Source: Nymphaea colorata (Eukaryota; Streptophyta; Magnoliopsida; Nymphaeales; Nymphaeaceae). Taken from it: a stretch of 64,000 bases of DNA. Position 1 is the stretch's first letter, and every line of letters begins with the position of its first letter. The stretch covers positions 23,577,716 to 23,641,715 of the forward strand of contig NC_045144.1 of NCBI RefSeq assembly GCF_008831285.2. The letters run 5' to 3'. This document shows, in pieces, positions 50,600-62,012 of this stretch. The position numbers and the translations under genes were made by a program. The notes below the pieces were generated by a model. It was not told where the DNA came from. It did not search any database and was given only the letters and a program-made list of their open reading frames with translations.

Positions 50600-51563
50600 T
50601 CCAAAACCTGAATAATAAGCCAAGTTCTCACAATCTATTGGCGGGAAGGAGTGCCAAATAGGAGAAAATCGTTAGCATATTGAAGGGAGGAGAGGGCCTA
50701 TAAGTGGGGGAGTGAGTGCAGCGTGACAAAATAAAGCAGAAAAACACTCGCCAACTAAGTTGAAGAGCAACGGCGATAGCGGACAATCCTGACAGTAGAC
50801 AAAAGAAATCACTACACAACCCATTGAAGGAGATCGCTAGCTGGGCGCCAGTGTCTAACGAAAGGATCCACTGCCTAAACAACAAACCAAAAGCAAGGCG
50901 GGTGAGGGGGTGAGAAAGAAACTCTCAACTAACCGAATCAAAGGCCTTAGAGATGTCCAACTTAAGGATGAAGGAAGGAAAATATAGAGAGTATAGGGAA
51001 TGACTCATTGGCAAGGACCACAAGATCCTGCAAACGCTGACCATTGATGAAAGAAACCTGGAAGGGGTTAATGATAGACGGCATAACAGGCGCAAGCTGT
51101 AAGAAAAACAACTTAGCAATAATCTTGTAAGGTATGCCTAAGATGGAGATCGGGCGAAAGTAAATGATGTCCATAGGGTTAGGATGCTTAGGTAACAAGA
51201 CACAAGTGGCTTGATTAAATTCCTTAAGAAAGATGGAGTTCAAGCAAATTCATCACAAAACTCAAACACATCAGCGCTACAAGCATCCCAAAAGGTACGA
51301 AAAAAATCAATAGAAAAACCATCAATGTCGGACTCCTTACTAGAGCCAAGGGCACAAACAGCGTTCTTCATCTCTTGGTGCAGGAAGGGCCGCTCAAGAG
51401 AGATCGCACACGAGATGGAGAGGGAGGAGAGGTGAAAATCCGCCAACGGGGCACGAAAGCGAAGGGGCTTAGAGTAGAAATCTCGAAAATGAGTGGTCAA
51501 AGCTGAGAGAATGTCATCACCAAAAATAACCTTGTGTCCGATAACCATGGACTGGAGCAACAT
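50600..51563 (-). pseudogene. LINE reverse transcriptase
   Basis: Conserved LINE RT blocks appear in order over overlapping frames: LHQEMKNAVCALGSSKESDI with DGFSIDFFRTFW (about 51380-51280), ATCVLLPKH and YFRPISILGIPYKIIAKLF (51210-51130), FQVSFINGQRLQDLVVLANE (about 51065-51005), LKLDISKAFDSVSW (about 50965-50925), ISFNGLCSDFF and the catalytic box as LQYANDFLLFG (Asn where the family has Asp, 50668-50679). Frameshifts separate several blocks. Confidence 0.85.
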
Positions 51564-51676
51564 CTAACCCTTTGAGAGGTGGACAACTGGAAGAATATAG
51601 AGTTTTGGTCTCCAAACAGAAGCCAACCCAGCCTAGAATGCTGCTGCCAATGGATGGATTCCCTAATCCGCGACTC

Positions 51677-52607
51677 CTAAGCAAGACACTGGAGACAAAG
51701 GAGATGGGAAGACTGATCTACAGAAATATTATCAGAAGACTGGATGGCCAGGATCTCTCCATCCCAAACAGTCACCTTAGAGAATTTGCAGCTCCAAAAA
51801 ATACGTTTCCAGACAGGGACCTCCCTCCTGATGGAATGCAACTTCCGCGAGAGCCTGAAAGCAGCCCACCTACTATTGACTATGCGAGCCCACAATTTAG
51901 GGATGATAGCAGGCCTGCCCCGAAGAAAGGATAGGAGTAGTGGGGCATGATCAGACAAGTGCATCGGTCCTAGAACCAAGGAGAACAAAGGAAACACAGA
52001 GAACAACTCAGGCGAGAGGAAAACACGGTTCAACCTACGGAGAATGGGAGGATTCCTATTATTGGACCAAGTAAACTTACCATTATTCAGAGGCACGTCA
52101 AAGAGACCAAACTCTCCAAAAAACGAACGAAAAGCAGACACAAACGGACCAGAAGTGATAGTGGAGGAAGAGTCAACAAGACTAAGCAAGTAATTGAAGT
52201 CCCCTGCCAAAAGGTAAGGTGAAGAAGCAGGCTGACGAGCATGATGCAGCTCAGCCAATAGCTGGTCGCATAAAGCCCCAACTCAAGGTCCATAGAATGC
52301 AGTAACTAAGACCGGGTCATTGGGCTAGAGACCGTTGAGAGAAGCTGAGATCGAGTACCTACCAACATGCACAACAAACCCTATAAGAGTTGGAGACCAA
52401 GCGAGTAGGATGTTGCCGGCCCCATTAACCGGTACAAACTCAAAGGACGACTGATGTATCAAAGTACGAGCACAAGCATGAGAGACCATAGACAGCTTGG
52501 TCTCAACCCCGATAAGCACAGAAGGTCCATGTTGCCGGACCCAAGAAGAGAGATCTACGCCGATAACGAGCACTCAAGCCCTGCACATTCGAACACGCAA
52601 CCTTCAT
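51677..52607 (-). pseudogene. LINE ORF2 endonuclease (APE-like)
   Basis: ORF2 seems to begin near 52607 (MKVACSNVQGLSARYRRRS). The endonuclease continues in other frames: VLIGVETKLS (about 52510), GNILLAW (about 52415), then an unbroken 193-codon frame 52258-51677 with YLLAGDFN, GKFTWSNNR, RRLNRVFLS and LSDHAPLLLSF. These are the metal-binding and catalytic blocks of the EEP endonuclease that nicks target DNA for LINE insertion. The active-site GDFN and SDH are intact, but frameshifts remove the full protein. Confidence 0.85.
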
Positions 52608-52639
52608 GGGGAAACCACGCGTAGCGTCTGGCCGCCCTA

Positions 52640-54450
52640 GCAGCACCGGGAGGGAGGATGGAGGCTGCGAAAGCCCCAATCTTATACAATTCCCGCCACA
52701 ATCTAGCAAGACTAGAGTGGGAGGCCGGTGCAACAACGACAACAAAAGAAGAACACAAGATATTAAGCTGCTCCTACGGGAGAGAGACCTTATGAGCGGC
52801 AAGCACATCTTGAAGGGAGATGCCTAGCTCAACATCTAACAAGGGAGGGACATGAGGCAACCTATCGGGTAGGAGGGGACAAATAGTAGGTCCAGTGGTG
52901 GGGCCAGGCAACTGAGCAGGAGGGAGAGGGGAGGGGGAGGGGTAGTAGTGGACACAGAATCAGGACGTAGGGTAGGGGAAAAAGTGTCGACACAAGGGAA
53001 GTGGGTGGGGGTAAGGCTAACAGGGGGAAGGGCTAGGTAGGTGGGGTTGCGAGGACAGCCGCGACTGAGCCCACAAAGCAGTACTTGCAGGGAAGGCAAG
53101 TCAGTGGTAAAACTACAGCCAAAGGAAACAAAAGAAAAACAAAGCAGATGGGAAAAGGTGGAGGTTCTGGGTGGTAGAGGGGACAGAGGGGGACCGGTAA
53201 CAACGAAAAAGAGCAAGAAACAGGCAATAGAGGGAGACAGGGTGACTGGGGGTGACAAAATACTAGAGGTCAAGGCAACAGAGGCCGCAGTCGAAAAAGA
53301 ACGAGCAACAACAGCAACCTCAAGGGGACGACCCCCTGTAGACGGGTGGGCAGCCGACTGTGATGGTGCAAAGGACTGGGTGTCACCAAGATCAGCATGA
53401 GCAGCAAGCAGCACCGGGTCGGGGCATTCTGAGGTGCGCGCGCGCGAACCGCCAACTCGCAAAGAAGGAAAAGGAAGGGGCAAACAATGTACCTCGGGGG
53501 AGCATGGTAGAGAGCAGGTAGGACTCCATGGAGAAGGCAAGGCTGGCTCCAGCACGAGCAAGGAACACTGGTGAGATAGACCACCTGGGCTGAAGATCTG
53601 CGGGACCCCTACCAAGAAATGTGGACCCTATGTGCCAGGAAAAGCAGGCCCAGAAAGTCTAATAGAGCCAAAGAAAATAGTGCTATTGGAACAAGGTGAC
53701 CGAGGAGCAGTTGGCAGAGGAACCCGGACCCAAAAGGAGGAAAAAACCACAGCAAAGCCAAGCCACCGACCAAAAAGTTGCGGATCATTCTGACAAGTAG
53801 GAAAACGACAGCGAGAACACGTGTCGCCCCGATGGCCGTTCAAGGTAGCACACATGTGACACCACCACTGGCCCCATCTGACGCGTATAGAAGTGACAGA
53901 CTGAAGAAGGTGACGAAGCCTGGAAGCACGATGAGAAGAGGGGGCACATCAAGGTGAGGGGGCTGGCCTACCAACGGAGACCACGTTGGGGAACCTTGGC
54001 CACAAGGAACAATCACCCATCTGCAAAAGAAGAAACCAAACAGTGCGCAGGTGGGAGGAATGCCTGGAGGAGATCGTGAGCGTCTTGCAGCTGAAGCGAG
54101 TCGGTGAAGACAAAGCTAAAGATGGCAGACTGCCAACTGAAAGACAATGCCAAAGCCTAATGGACCCCCTCAGGCGAGCAAAGGAAACTGACCCTCAGGC
54201 GAGCAAAGGAAACTGACCGCATCACGACAAAGCCACCGATTAAGAGGGAGGGGGTTACCTGGCTTGATACCACAAAGACTGGTACCACCAACCCAAGCCC
54301 CTTTGGCGGTCGCAAAGGCAGAGGAGGAGGGACGGTGGCCATGACACCCACCTTGTGCAAGAGCAAAGTGGGTGGTCCAAAGCAACGAAGCCAACCACAC
54401 ATGTGTGCCCATTGCAAAGGTAGCTACATCTGGACCCGCTCAAAGCCTAA
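52640..54450 (-). pseudogene. LINE ORF1-like region with zinc knuckle
   Basis: A CCHC finger (CHMCATLNGHRGDTC, CX2CX5HX4C) lies at 53817-53861, next to RQWW and followed by a Cys-containing stretch. Downstream comes a Pro/Ser-rich tail (53615-52836), as in plant LINE ORF1 proteins. The part above 53860 is less recognisable. The finger would bind element RNA. Confidence 0.6.
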
Positions 54451-55339
54451 GCTAAGCACATCCCTGCAGGCAGGTGAGACACAACTTAGCACAGCGTGAG
54501 GCACCAAAAGAGGACCAGTCAGCTAACAAAATGCTACCACAAGCTGTAATAGACATATCATCGAACAGTTACCGCTCAGCTCCAAGGAGAGGAGTGGGTG
54601 TGGGAGGGACAGATAGGGAGAGAGAGGAGCAGCGGCATTGCCTTCAGCGCTCTGTCATTCCTTCGTGCCCAGAGAGTGAGAGGGTGTGGGAGGGACAGAC
54701 AGGGAGAGAGAGACAGACGAGACTTAAAAATCTAGGTGGAGATATATGCGGTGCATTTTCCGGCCGCCGGAGTCTTCATCCCTTGCACGGGAGGGAGGAG
54801 CAGCGGCATTGCCTTCAGCCAAGGTACAGCCGGGAGCTTCCTTCCGTGTTTGAGCCTTTTGTTCCTGATTCCTTCTGGCGAACCCTTCTAGGGTTTTGAG
54901 TATGTGGTGTACATAGAGAGGGATAAGACAAGGCAGACTGGATGAGAGAGAGAAAGAGAGAGGGAGAGAGAGCAGAGGATTCTCTTGTAAAACCCGATTG
55001 AGATAGAGAGAGCAGAGTTAGTAAGTCTTTGGTATAGTGAAACCAAGAAATTGGTTTAGTTGTATGCATTTGCTTCTTGAACCCTATAGCCACAAGTAAC
55101 TAGAAGATGCTGAATATTTCCTTTCTTCTTTTTTTTTGTATATTTCAGTTATGATTTGCATGTACTTTCTTCTTCCACGAGTTGTAATGAAACTAATGGC
55201 TGTAATTGGTAGTTTGGTATTATGTAAACAATTTCAGTATTTTCCCCAGTCTCATATAGGTACGTATTTACTCTCGTGCTCCCTGTTATCTCGTCTAATG
55301 AATGTGACGTGTTGATGTGACTTTTCATCCTCTCTCCAG
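54451..55339 (+). other. GA-rich stretch between LINE and kinase fragment
   Basis: GA-rich repeats (GGGAGAGAGA) occur, and the word GGAGCAGCGGCATTGCC appears twice (about 54627 and 54796). It resembles a plant 5' leader region and ends in an intron-like part before the first kinase exon fragment. The first kinase exon, with the ATP-binding Gly loop and Lys, was not found. The 141-codon plus frame at 54474-54899 shows no known domain. Confidence 0.4.
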
Positions 55340-56300
55340 ATAAAACGAGAAATTCCAACCATAGAGCTGATCAAACATCCAAACGTCATCCAGCTTTACG
55401 AGGTAATGATTTTTGTGCTTTCTCTTTGTGGGTTCATTATATGGACCAATGCTTCCAGCCCATTACCACAAGAAATTTATAAGTTTTAACAAATTCTTTT
55501 TAGATGCACACAACTGTTTTCTTGAGATAAATGATCAAAAGTGCCATGAAAGGTTTGTAAAATCAAGAAGACTGGCATGATGGTAAAATACAAGTACTTA
55601 AAAGTACATTTTTAACATGTTCGTTTGTCCTTTACGAAAAATGGGCGTTGAATATAGACTTGTGGTTTGGATAGCATGGTCACATGGTCCAAAAAATAAA
55701 TAAATTTTGCATGTGATTTGATATTTTAGAACAAGGAGGCTGTACATTACCTCCATATCTATATTTTCTTGGTAAATGTTATTTTATCTACATTGTGCCT
55801 ACTTTCATTTTTATATTTTCTTGGTGAAAATTTTTCCACTGAAGTTATGAAGAAATCCAAATTGCTATGTAACTATTAGAGTGAATGTGTTCTTATGGGC
55901 ATACTGATGTATTTAAAGTAAGATTGTTCAACATGTTTGCAGGTGTTGACAAGCAAAATAAAGATGTATGTCGTGCTTGCATTTGTTGATGGCGAAGAGC
56001 TGTTCAATGAAATTGTAAGGTTTCATCATATATTACACTATTAATTATAGAATAAATTGATGCATGCTACCATCATGCTCCTCCAAAAGAGGGCTAGAAA
56101 AACATGCTTTGTTTCAAGTTAAAGGGAAAGAGATAGAGATGCTTTAAGCTTTAATGAATTACCAAGATTGCTCATGAGTTTATTGTTTTTGGGATAAACA
56201 CGGGAGAGTCAAGGAGGATGAAGCAACGCGGTACATCCAGTAACTCATCAATGTTCTTGCTTGTTATTACAACAGAAGCATATTCCACAGGGATTTGAAG
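55340..56300 (+). pseudogene. CIPK/SnRK3-type protein kinase gene fragment
   Basis: Three exon remnants with correct splice borders match the N-lobe and start of the C-lobe of CBL-interacting protein kinases of the intron-rich (CIPK24/SOS2-like) kind. They are 55340-55402 (IKREIPTIELIKHPNVIQLY), 55943-56014 (VLTSKIKMYVVLAFV then GEELFNEI) and about 56196-56300 (KHGRVKEDEATRYIQ, then SIFHRDLK). The third has an in-frame TAA at 56241-56243 and a damaged start. The catalytic-loop HRD is kept. The ATP-binding loop, DFG/activation loop, kinase C-lobe and NAF/FISL domain are absent. It is a dead fragment sitting with an ADH fragment in the foreign segment of block B. Confidence 0.8.
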
Positions 56301-56807
56301 GTAAATCAAATTTATATTTTGTGTGTGGAATTGAAAACTTGAAAAAACTTTATGTGACCTATTCAAGTGTCATAAGGTGTGTGGAAGTGAAAGCGTGCTT
56401 ATGTTTGAGACCTATTCAAGTGTCTAGATGGTTATGTTTGTTTAGCAACTGATGAGTGCGTTTGACATATTAGGTTGCATGTAAATTTAAAAGATCATTA
56501 CTCATTAATCTTATTTGAAAATATATGCTGGAATAGGAGATAATATGAGTTCGGCCGGCGTTTCTTAAATGTCGCCAAAAATGCATTTTTATTTCTCTCT
56601 CCAATGCTTCTACCAATGCAACCAAGGACGAGGACACCCTTAGCTATCCGCTAAGGCAAAAATCAGTCTACAATAATAAGATTGGCAATCCCCAATGCTA
56701 CCAAGGACGAGGGCAGCCTTAGCCATCCGCTAAGGCAAAAGTCCGTCTACAATAATAAGATTGGCAACGACGATAACACTATTGGCAATAGTATACCTTC
56801 TTGTTGT
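56301..56807. other. End of the foreign segment
   Basis: After the last kinase exon remnant no further exon is seen. At about 56550-56590 there is GGCCGGCGTTTCTTAAATG followed by TCGCCAAAAATG, an inverted-repeat-like word typical of terminal parts of plant DNA transposons. The 79-bp tandem repeat follows, and block B resumes near 56808. Confidence 0.45.
56613..56767. repeat. 79-bp tandem duplication with internal palindrome
   Basis: Two units starting at 56613 and 56692 differ at only a few bases. Each contains CCTTAGC.ATCCGCTAAGG, a short hairpin-forming palindrome. Confidence 0.85.
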
Positions 56808-57759
56808 GACGTCAGTAAACGAAGCTGGATGGTGGTAGTACTGGCCAGCCTGCGCAGAAAGAAAAAATGCAACAGAAAATTAAATTATTGAAGGCTGAAG
56901 CAATGATGCAGTATATCACAATTTACAAGTGGGGAAAGGTGAACGATTCTCCTTTCTTTCAAAATGAAATTGACAGACAAAATTTAAAGAAAAGAAATAT
57001 ATAATCAATTGGAGTAATCCGAATATTTGAGCAAATGCTGTTATGTAATTTCAAGCCTAAGCTCCGGATGGTTGCTAAAGACTCAAATTTTCATGAAAAA
57101 TATATACATAATAAAAGTTAAATTGGGAATCGGGGGTTACAAATGTTATGTGTTAAAAAAAATACTGGGTCATACGCAAGATCCGTACTATGAATAGATT
57201 GCCAGAAACACTACAAGTATATGTATATATATGAGCTTAAATTCTTCAGTTAAGTGCTCCAAATTCTCATTCACATAGTCTGATGCTAGTTAAAATTTAA
57301 AAATTCGTTTTTAAAAGAACCACCATTAAATCCACTATAGACCTTTCTAGGTCACATTATAAACTGTTGTTTACTCGGATATAGTCACTACTTTTTGTTG
57401 ACACAACTTTTAAATTTTAGCATCCAATATCCACATGTAAGATTAAATCACCCCGTATGTATATATATATATATATTCATGGACATCCACAATAATAATT
57501 GATTACTGCTTTTGTCTAACGACACTGACGTCTTAGGGTGAAGCAAGAGAGATAGTAGCTGAAGAATGGAATTTATTCCCCAAAAAAACAAAAGAAGCTT
57601 CCTTTAGTTGCCAGAGAGGAGCAGTTCGGATCGTATCCTTGTAATTATTTCTTGCGATCTTGTATTCATTATTAGATTTGCTTGGAATTAATCCTTTTAA
57701 ACATGAGGTTTCTGAAGGCTAAATTGTATTGCAAGTGGGTTGAAAATTTCTGGTATCTC

Positions 57760-57760
57760 C

Positions 57761-57822
<62 letters not shown>
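57760..57822. repeat. (CT)n(AT)n microsatellite
   Basis: A CT run is directly followed by about 40 bp of AT. Confidence 0.95.
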
Positions 57823-57825
<3 letters not shown>

Positions 57826-58486
57826 TGGAGCATCAATGATGCTATGACCTCTGATGTGAACCAAACAATATTGTCAATTAGAAATTATCAAAAGGCGCAA
57901 TTGAGTTCAGCACTAATATTAATTAGTTCGCCTAAATTAACTTTCTTAATCCAAGAAAGACCAGTGGGACGATGTCAGATTCCCTGTTAATTTCTTATAT
58001 ACAGGCACAAAAGAAAAGTCTATTCTTCGGATAGGGTGAGAGGTGGAAGGCCTCTGGTACAACCATGCTCTCAAGATCATTGAACAAGTCAACATCACAT
58101 TCCTTCAATCTGAAAATCCTGAGTGATTGCATTGGATCATTATGATACAATATGCCTCATTTTCATATTTCAGAGGTGGCTGGGTGAATAAACAACCGGA
58201 TAACTTGAATGGCACTCCATGAGCCATCATTTTTGAAGTCTCCTTGAAAGCTTGCCAATTCATTCTCAGTTAAATGGATAGACGAACCTTCTCCTAATCC
58301 ATGAGCCATCATTTTCTCTTGTGGAACCTCAAGCTGTCCTAGAGCACTTTTTGTGACCCTATCTTTGATTCTTCAAAAAAAATCATGTCAGATAATTTTG
58401 TTCAGGTGTTCTAGTACCTCCCTCTTAAGCCATATAATCCTCTTGCTCAACCAACCTCTCTCTTGAGCATATATATTTCATCCAAT

Positions 58487-58607
58487 GGCTTAAAAGGGAG
58501 GTACTGGAACACCTGAAGAAAATGACAGCCATCCGTTAAATTGTGGCTATATGTGCAAGGTGTATATATATATATATATATATATCTTGTTCAACCAACG
58601 TCTCTCT

Positions 58608-58653
<46 letters not shown>

Positions 58654-58796
58654 TATTGGATGAAATACTCTTCTTGCTCAATCAACCTCACTCTTTTACA
58701 CTTATATATATATATATATATATATTGCACACATAGCCACAATTTAACGAATGGCTGTCATTTTCTTCAGGTGTTCCAGTACCTTCCTCTTAAGGC
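58487..58796. repeat. 71-bp inverted repeat around TA microsatellites
   Basis: Arm 58487-58557 and arm 58726-58796 are reverse complements at about 66 of 71 positions. The 168-bp spacer holds three long TA tracts (about 58562-58585, 58608-58656 and 58702-58725) and diverged repeats of a CTTGCTCAACCAACCTC-like unit. A further partial copy of the arm (ending in the right-arm orientation) lies at about 58403-58434. A transcript across it would fold into a long hairpin. The open frames here are microsatellite artefacts. Confidence 0.85.
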
Positions 58797-59040
58797 ATAG
58801 GATGAAATACCCCTTTTGGTCTCTTTTATAAAAATATATATGTATGTATATATGGAGAATTCCAGCTTATATACAATTGTATCCCATATGCATTGGTATA
58901 TCTATATCAGTTTAGGTCAAAGACAAAAATCAAATCACCTAAGTCTTTGACAAAAATTAGTTTAAACAAAATATGAATATTGTACTATGTATATGGATAC
59001 TAAGTCAACCATAAAATATATCTTAATTCAAACTGTTTTT

Positions 59041-59295
59041 AGCGGCTCGCCGGAGATCCTTACGTCACCGGCCGTCGGATGCTTTCAGGGCAGATGCTGC
59101 CATGCATCAGTGAGAATGATCCGATGGCTTAAAAAAACCATCAAACACGAAGCATCTCGAGGGTCTGATTTTAGAAGCTTGGATTACATATCCTTGGATC
59201 TGAAATCAGAGATCCAGGGCCATCAAACGCAACCGGAGAAAAATATCTCCAGCAGATAGCTCGCACAATCTAAGATATTGGGTTTTGTTCCAATA
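59041..59295. other. Segment of block B with no counterpart in block A
   Basis: Block A passes directly from the stretch matching 58905-59040 to that matching 59296 onward, so about 255 bp is extra here. It contains CTGATTTTAG and CTGAAATCAG in near-inverted arrangement and AACCATCAAACAC / GCCATCAAACGC words. It may be a small MITE; clear termini were not found. Confidence 0.4.
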
Positions 59296-59593
59296 TGAGA
59301 ACACTTATTTTTCGTGCAGATCTTCTACCAGTCCCATTTTCTAATAGTTGTATTGGGGTCTCTCTCTCTCTCACACACACACCTCCTCCACACGTTTCTC
59401 GATCCCTCCTTCCTCACGTCTCCTTCCTCAAGCGGGTTTTGGGAGAGGGTGGAGGAGTAGGAGAGCTGCAATGGAGAAAGCAGGGAGGAGTCATTGTCAA
59501 CTTAGTCTTTTAAAATTTGATTCTACACCGTTTAACAAATATGTACGCAACTAATATTAGGGTTGTTAGAGTTCTCAAAATCAATTGCAACAA

Positions 59594-59652
59594 CTTTTAC
59601 TAGTAGCTTGAATTGTAAGAAAGCTGCATTAGATAAGGACAGCCAATATTAT
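59594..59652 (+). repeat. 59-bp direct repeat, copy 1 (copy 2 at about 60497-60556)
   Basis: Both copies read TTTACTAGTAGCTTGAATTG... followed by AGCTGCATTAGATAAGGACA, nearly identical. Block A has this once (about 13188-13235). About 0.85 kb of extra sequence lies between the copies in block B. Confidence 0.8.
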
Positions 59653-60496
59653 ACGAACAAGATGATTTCAACCATACTAAATTTCACTTTTGAGTTTCTT
59701 ATCTACAAAAATTTATGGATCAGCTTTCTGATATCAACTGAAATCTTAAGATGGATTCTGTGATCACATTCCAAGTAAGAGTGAAAAACTTTTAGAGCAA
59801 AGTTTTGTGATCTAAAGAATGAGTCCATTCATCATCACACATTTAAAATTCACTTAGACCGCGGATCTTATAGCCGAGGGTATCAAACATACTCTAAATT
59901 GCATCAGATCTTAGATTCAAGGCAGTAAAACACACTCAATGTCTAATATAATTTCACTTGGGTTTAACTGAGGCTGGTTTCTTCTGGGGGAGGTCCCATT
60001 AACTTATTCTTGTGCTTAGCTTGCTTCCCCACTAAAAGTCAAAACAAGAGACGTTTGAATGGTGAGCTTGTCAGGGAGTTAAGGTTGGCCCGGCTTGCCC
60101 CTAACTCGACATGACTCGGCTCAACTCTCCCCTAACTCGGCCCAACTTGTCCTGACTATCCTGATTTAAGTTATTTTAAAGCTCGACGGAGTCAACTCAC
60201 TGTTCCGATGGCCCGATCTTCTCTCGATCCGAGTCCGAGTCAACTATGGCTTGGACAATGAATTGAAGCAAATGATAAGCTATTATTTTATCACTCACTA
60301 GTCAAATCAGATGAATAATTGAGAAGTGTGCGCCTCATCTACCCTCACCTCTGGTAAGATAATTTGGGAATCTCAACAAGTTGATGAAATGGGAGTTTGA
60401 GTGTGGAACCTTGTGTTATTAGTACAGTTCTGGAAGGCTCCAACAGCTTTTGTAAAAGAGGAAAAAATACAAACTCATTAAGGCCATGCCATTAGT

Positions 60497-60556
60497 ACAA
60501 TATTTACTAGTAGCTTGAATTGTAAAAAAGCTGCATTAGATAAGGACAGCCAATAT
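60497..60556 (+). repeat. 59-bp direct repeat, copy 2
   Basis: Partner of 59594-59652. The higher similarity between these two than to block A points to a local duplication after the segmental duplication. Confidence 0.8.
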
Positions 60557-61679
60557 TATGCCATGGCGCTTTCAGATTATCAGGAATATTATGCCATCTC
60601 GTGTACCTCAAGTCAATTTCTAAGACGTCATCTTGTTCATGATCCATATATGCATGTCTCTTCACCTGATTTGCTGCGTTGCCTAAAGCCAAATTTGGGC
60701 CATTGTTGGGTTCATAAAGCGAGCAAACTCCATCCAAATGTTGTACTTAATTGCTTTTAAATTGTTTGAATTCCGAGGAGATGTTAAATTTAGTTTTTGC
60801 ATACGTCCAAATTATATATATGTTAGATTAAACATGTAATTAAAAAGAAATGAGGCAAGACTATGCATTGAATCCTTAGAGAAAAACTTTCTTGGGAAGG
60901 GAAGTACAAGCCTGGTCCTTTTAGTTGCAGAAATAAAACCTCCTGTCTACCTCATGTCCTACAACTGGCTTGTACGAGGAGCAGAAAATGACTCCTGACT
61001 TTAAGTTCTAATTTCCCCAAAGTGAACAGGGCGCTCAAAAGGAGAGAGGACAGAGGGCAGAGGTACTAGCTGTCGTTCATTCGTTAGGGACCCTAAAATG
61101 AATAGAAATCAAGGACTGCCTGCTACATCAATGTTTGGTTTATAGAGTGCTTGTTAAAGAAATAATGTGCTCATAAAATGCATTTTCTTAATTAGACACA
61201 CCGTAAAAGGTTATCATGCTCTGATATATCAGCGCATAACGTGGTATTATTATAGAGATTCGAATTAGGTCATCCAATAATCAAACAGTGAGCATAATCA
61301 AACCATGTTTCTTATGACAGTTACAACATGGTGTCATGAAACATGTGATTGAGAATATATGTTCTTATCAAATGCTATTTTAGACTGCAGCCTATCGATA
61401 CCGCCTTTACTTTCCAGTCCACTGATAAAGACCTTTGCTGGTGATTTTATCAGCGGTATAGATCAAATTTCCTGATGAAACTTGGGTGTCGAGAATTGAT
61501 TGACAATTCCCGACCGGCAAGCATTTCGGGCAATCTGGTGCCTATGGGAAATTTTCCGATGCTTTGGAGCCGTTGGCATATGAATTGCTAGAGGGCCTTC
61601 AGTGTTTTCCCCAAACATTGTTGTGGCCGATCTCCAATCAATTTTTTTTTTGTTTGAAAAAAATGAGGGGTTCACGGAG

Positions 61680-61770
61680 AATAGATGCATTCTTGTGTTC
61701 TAATGGGGAGAGATACTACTCTCGATGAATAGATGCATTCTTATGTTCTAATGGGGAGAGATACTACTCT
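61680..61770. repeat. 48-bp tandem duplication
   Basis: Two 43-bp units at 61680-61722 and 61728-61770 (period 48) differ at one base. Each reads AATAGATGCATTCTT and ends GAGAGATACTACTCT. Block A has a single diverged form (about 14126-14165). Confidence 0.85.
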
Positions 61771-61806
61771 GGATTAATAGGGGTGAAGCAAGAGCCAAGG
61801 CGCCTC

Positions 61807-61808
<2 letters not shown>

Positions 61809-61846
<38 letters not shown>
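61809..61846. repeat. (TA)n microsatellite
   Basis: Uninterrupted TA, about 38 bp, absent from the matching place in block A. Confidence 0.95.
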
Positions 61847-61848
<2 letters not shown>

Positions 61849-62012
61849 GACATGTAATTTAAAACAAATCATTTAGCCAATATAAATTTTTAAAAAATTA
61901 TATTTCTGCTTTTGTTAAAATTTTAAAACTGTAGTTTGGCTTTCCTAATGAAAAAAATCCAAACTCTGTCATGTTTCCATATTGAACTAAGTAATATAGC
62001 TCCTCTAAGAAT

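Larger units (their letters stand above)
49640..54450 (-). mobile_element. L1-type LINE (non-LTR retrotransposon), degenerate
   Basis: On the minus strand the pieces lie in LINE order: ORF1-like region with a zinc knuckle (54450-52640), endonuclease (52607-51677), reverse transcriptase (51563-50600), a post-RT region (about 50590-50100) and a zf-RVT-like segment (49840-49770). Base composition is clearly richer in GC than the neighbours. Frames are broken repeatedly. I saw no poly(A) tail or target duplication, so both boundaries are approximate. It abuts the copia gag remnant at the low end. Confidence 0.8.

Noticed and set aside
53041-53400. Plus-strand frames of up to 141 codons between 49.6 and 54.9 kb
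   Set aside because: They lie antisense to the LINE and reflect its GC-rich composition; no domain recognised.
58536-58800. Open frames of Tyr-Ile repeats
   Set aside because: They are translations of TA microsatellites.
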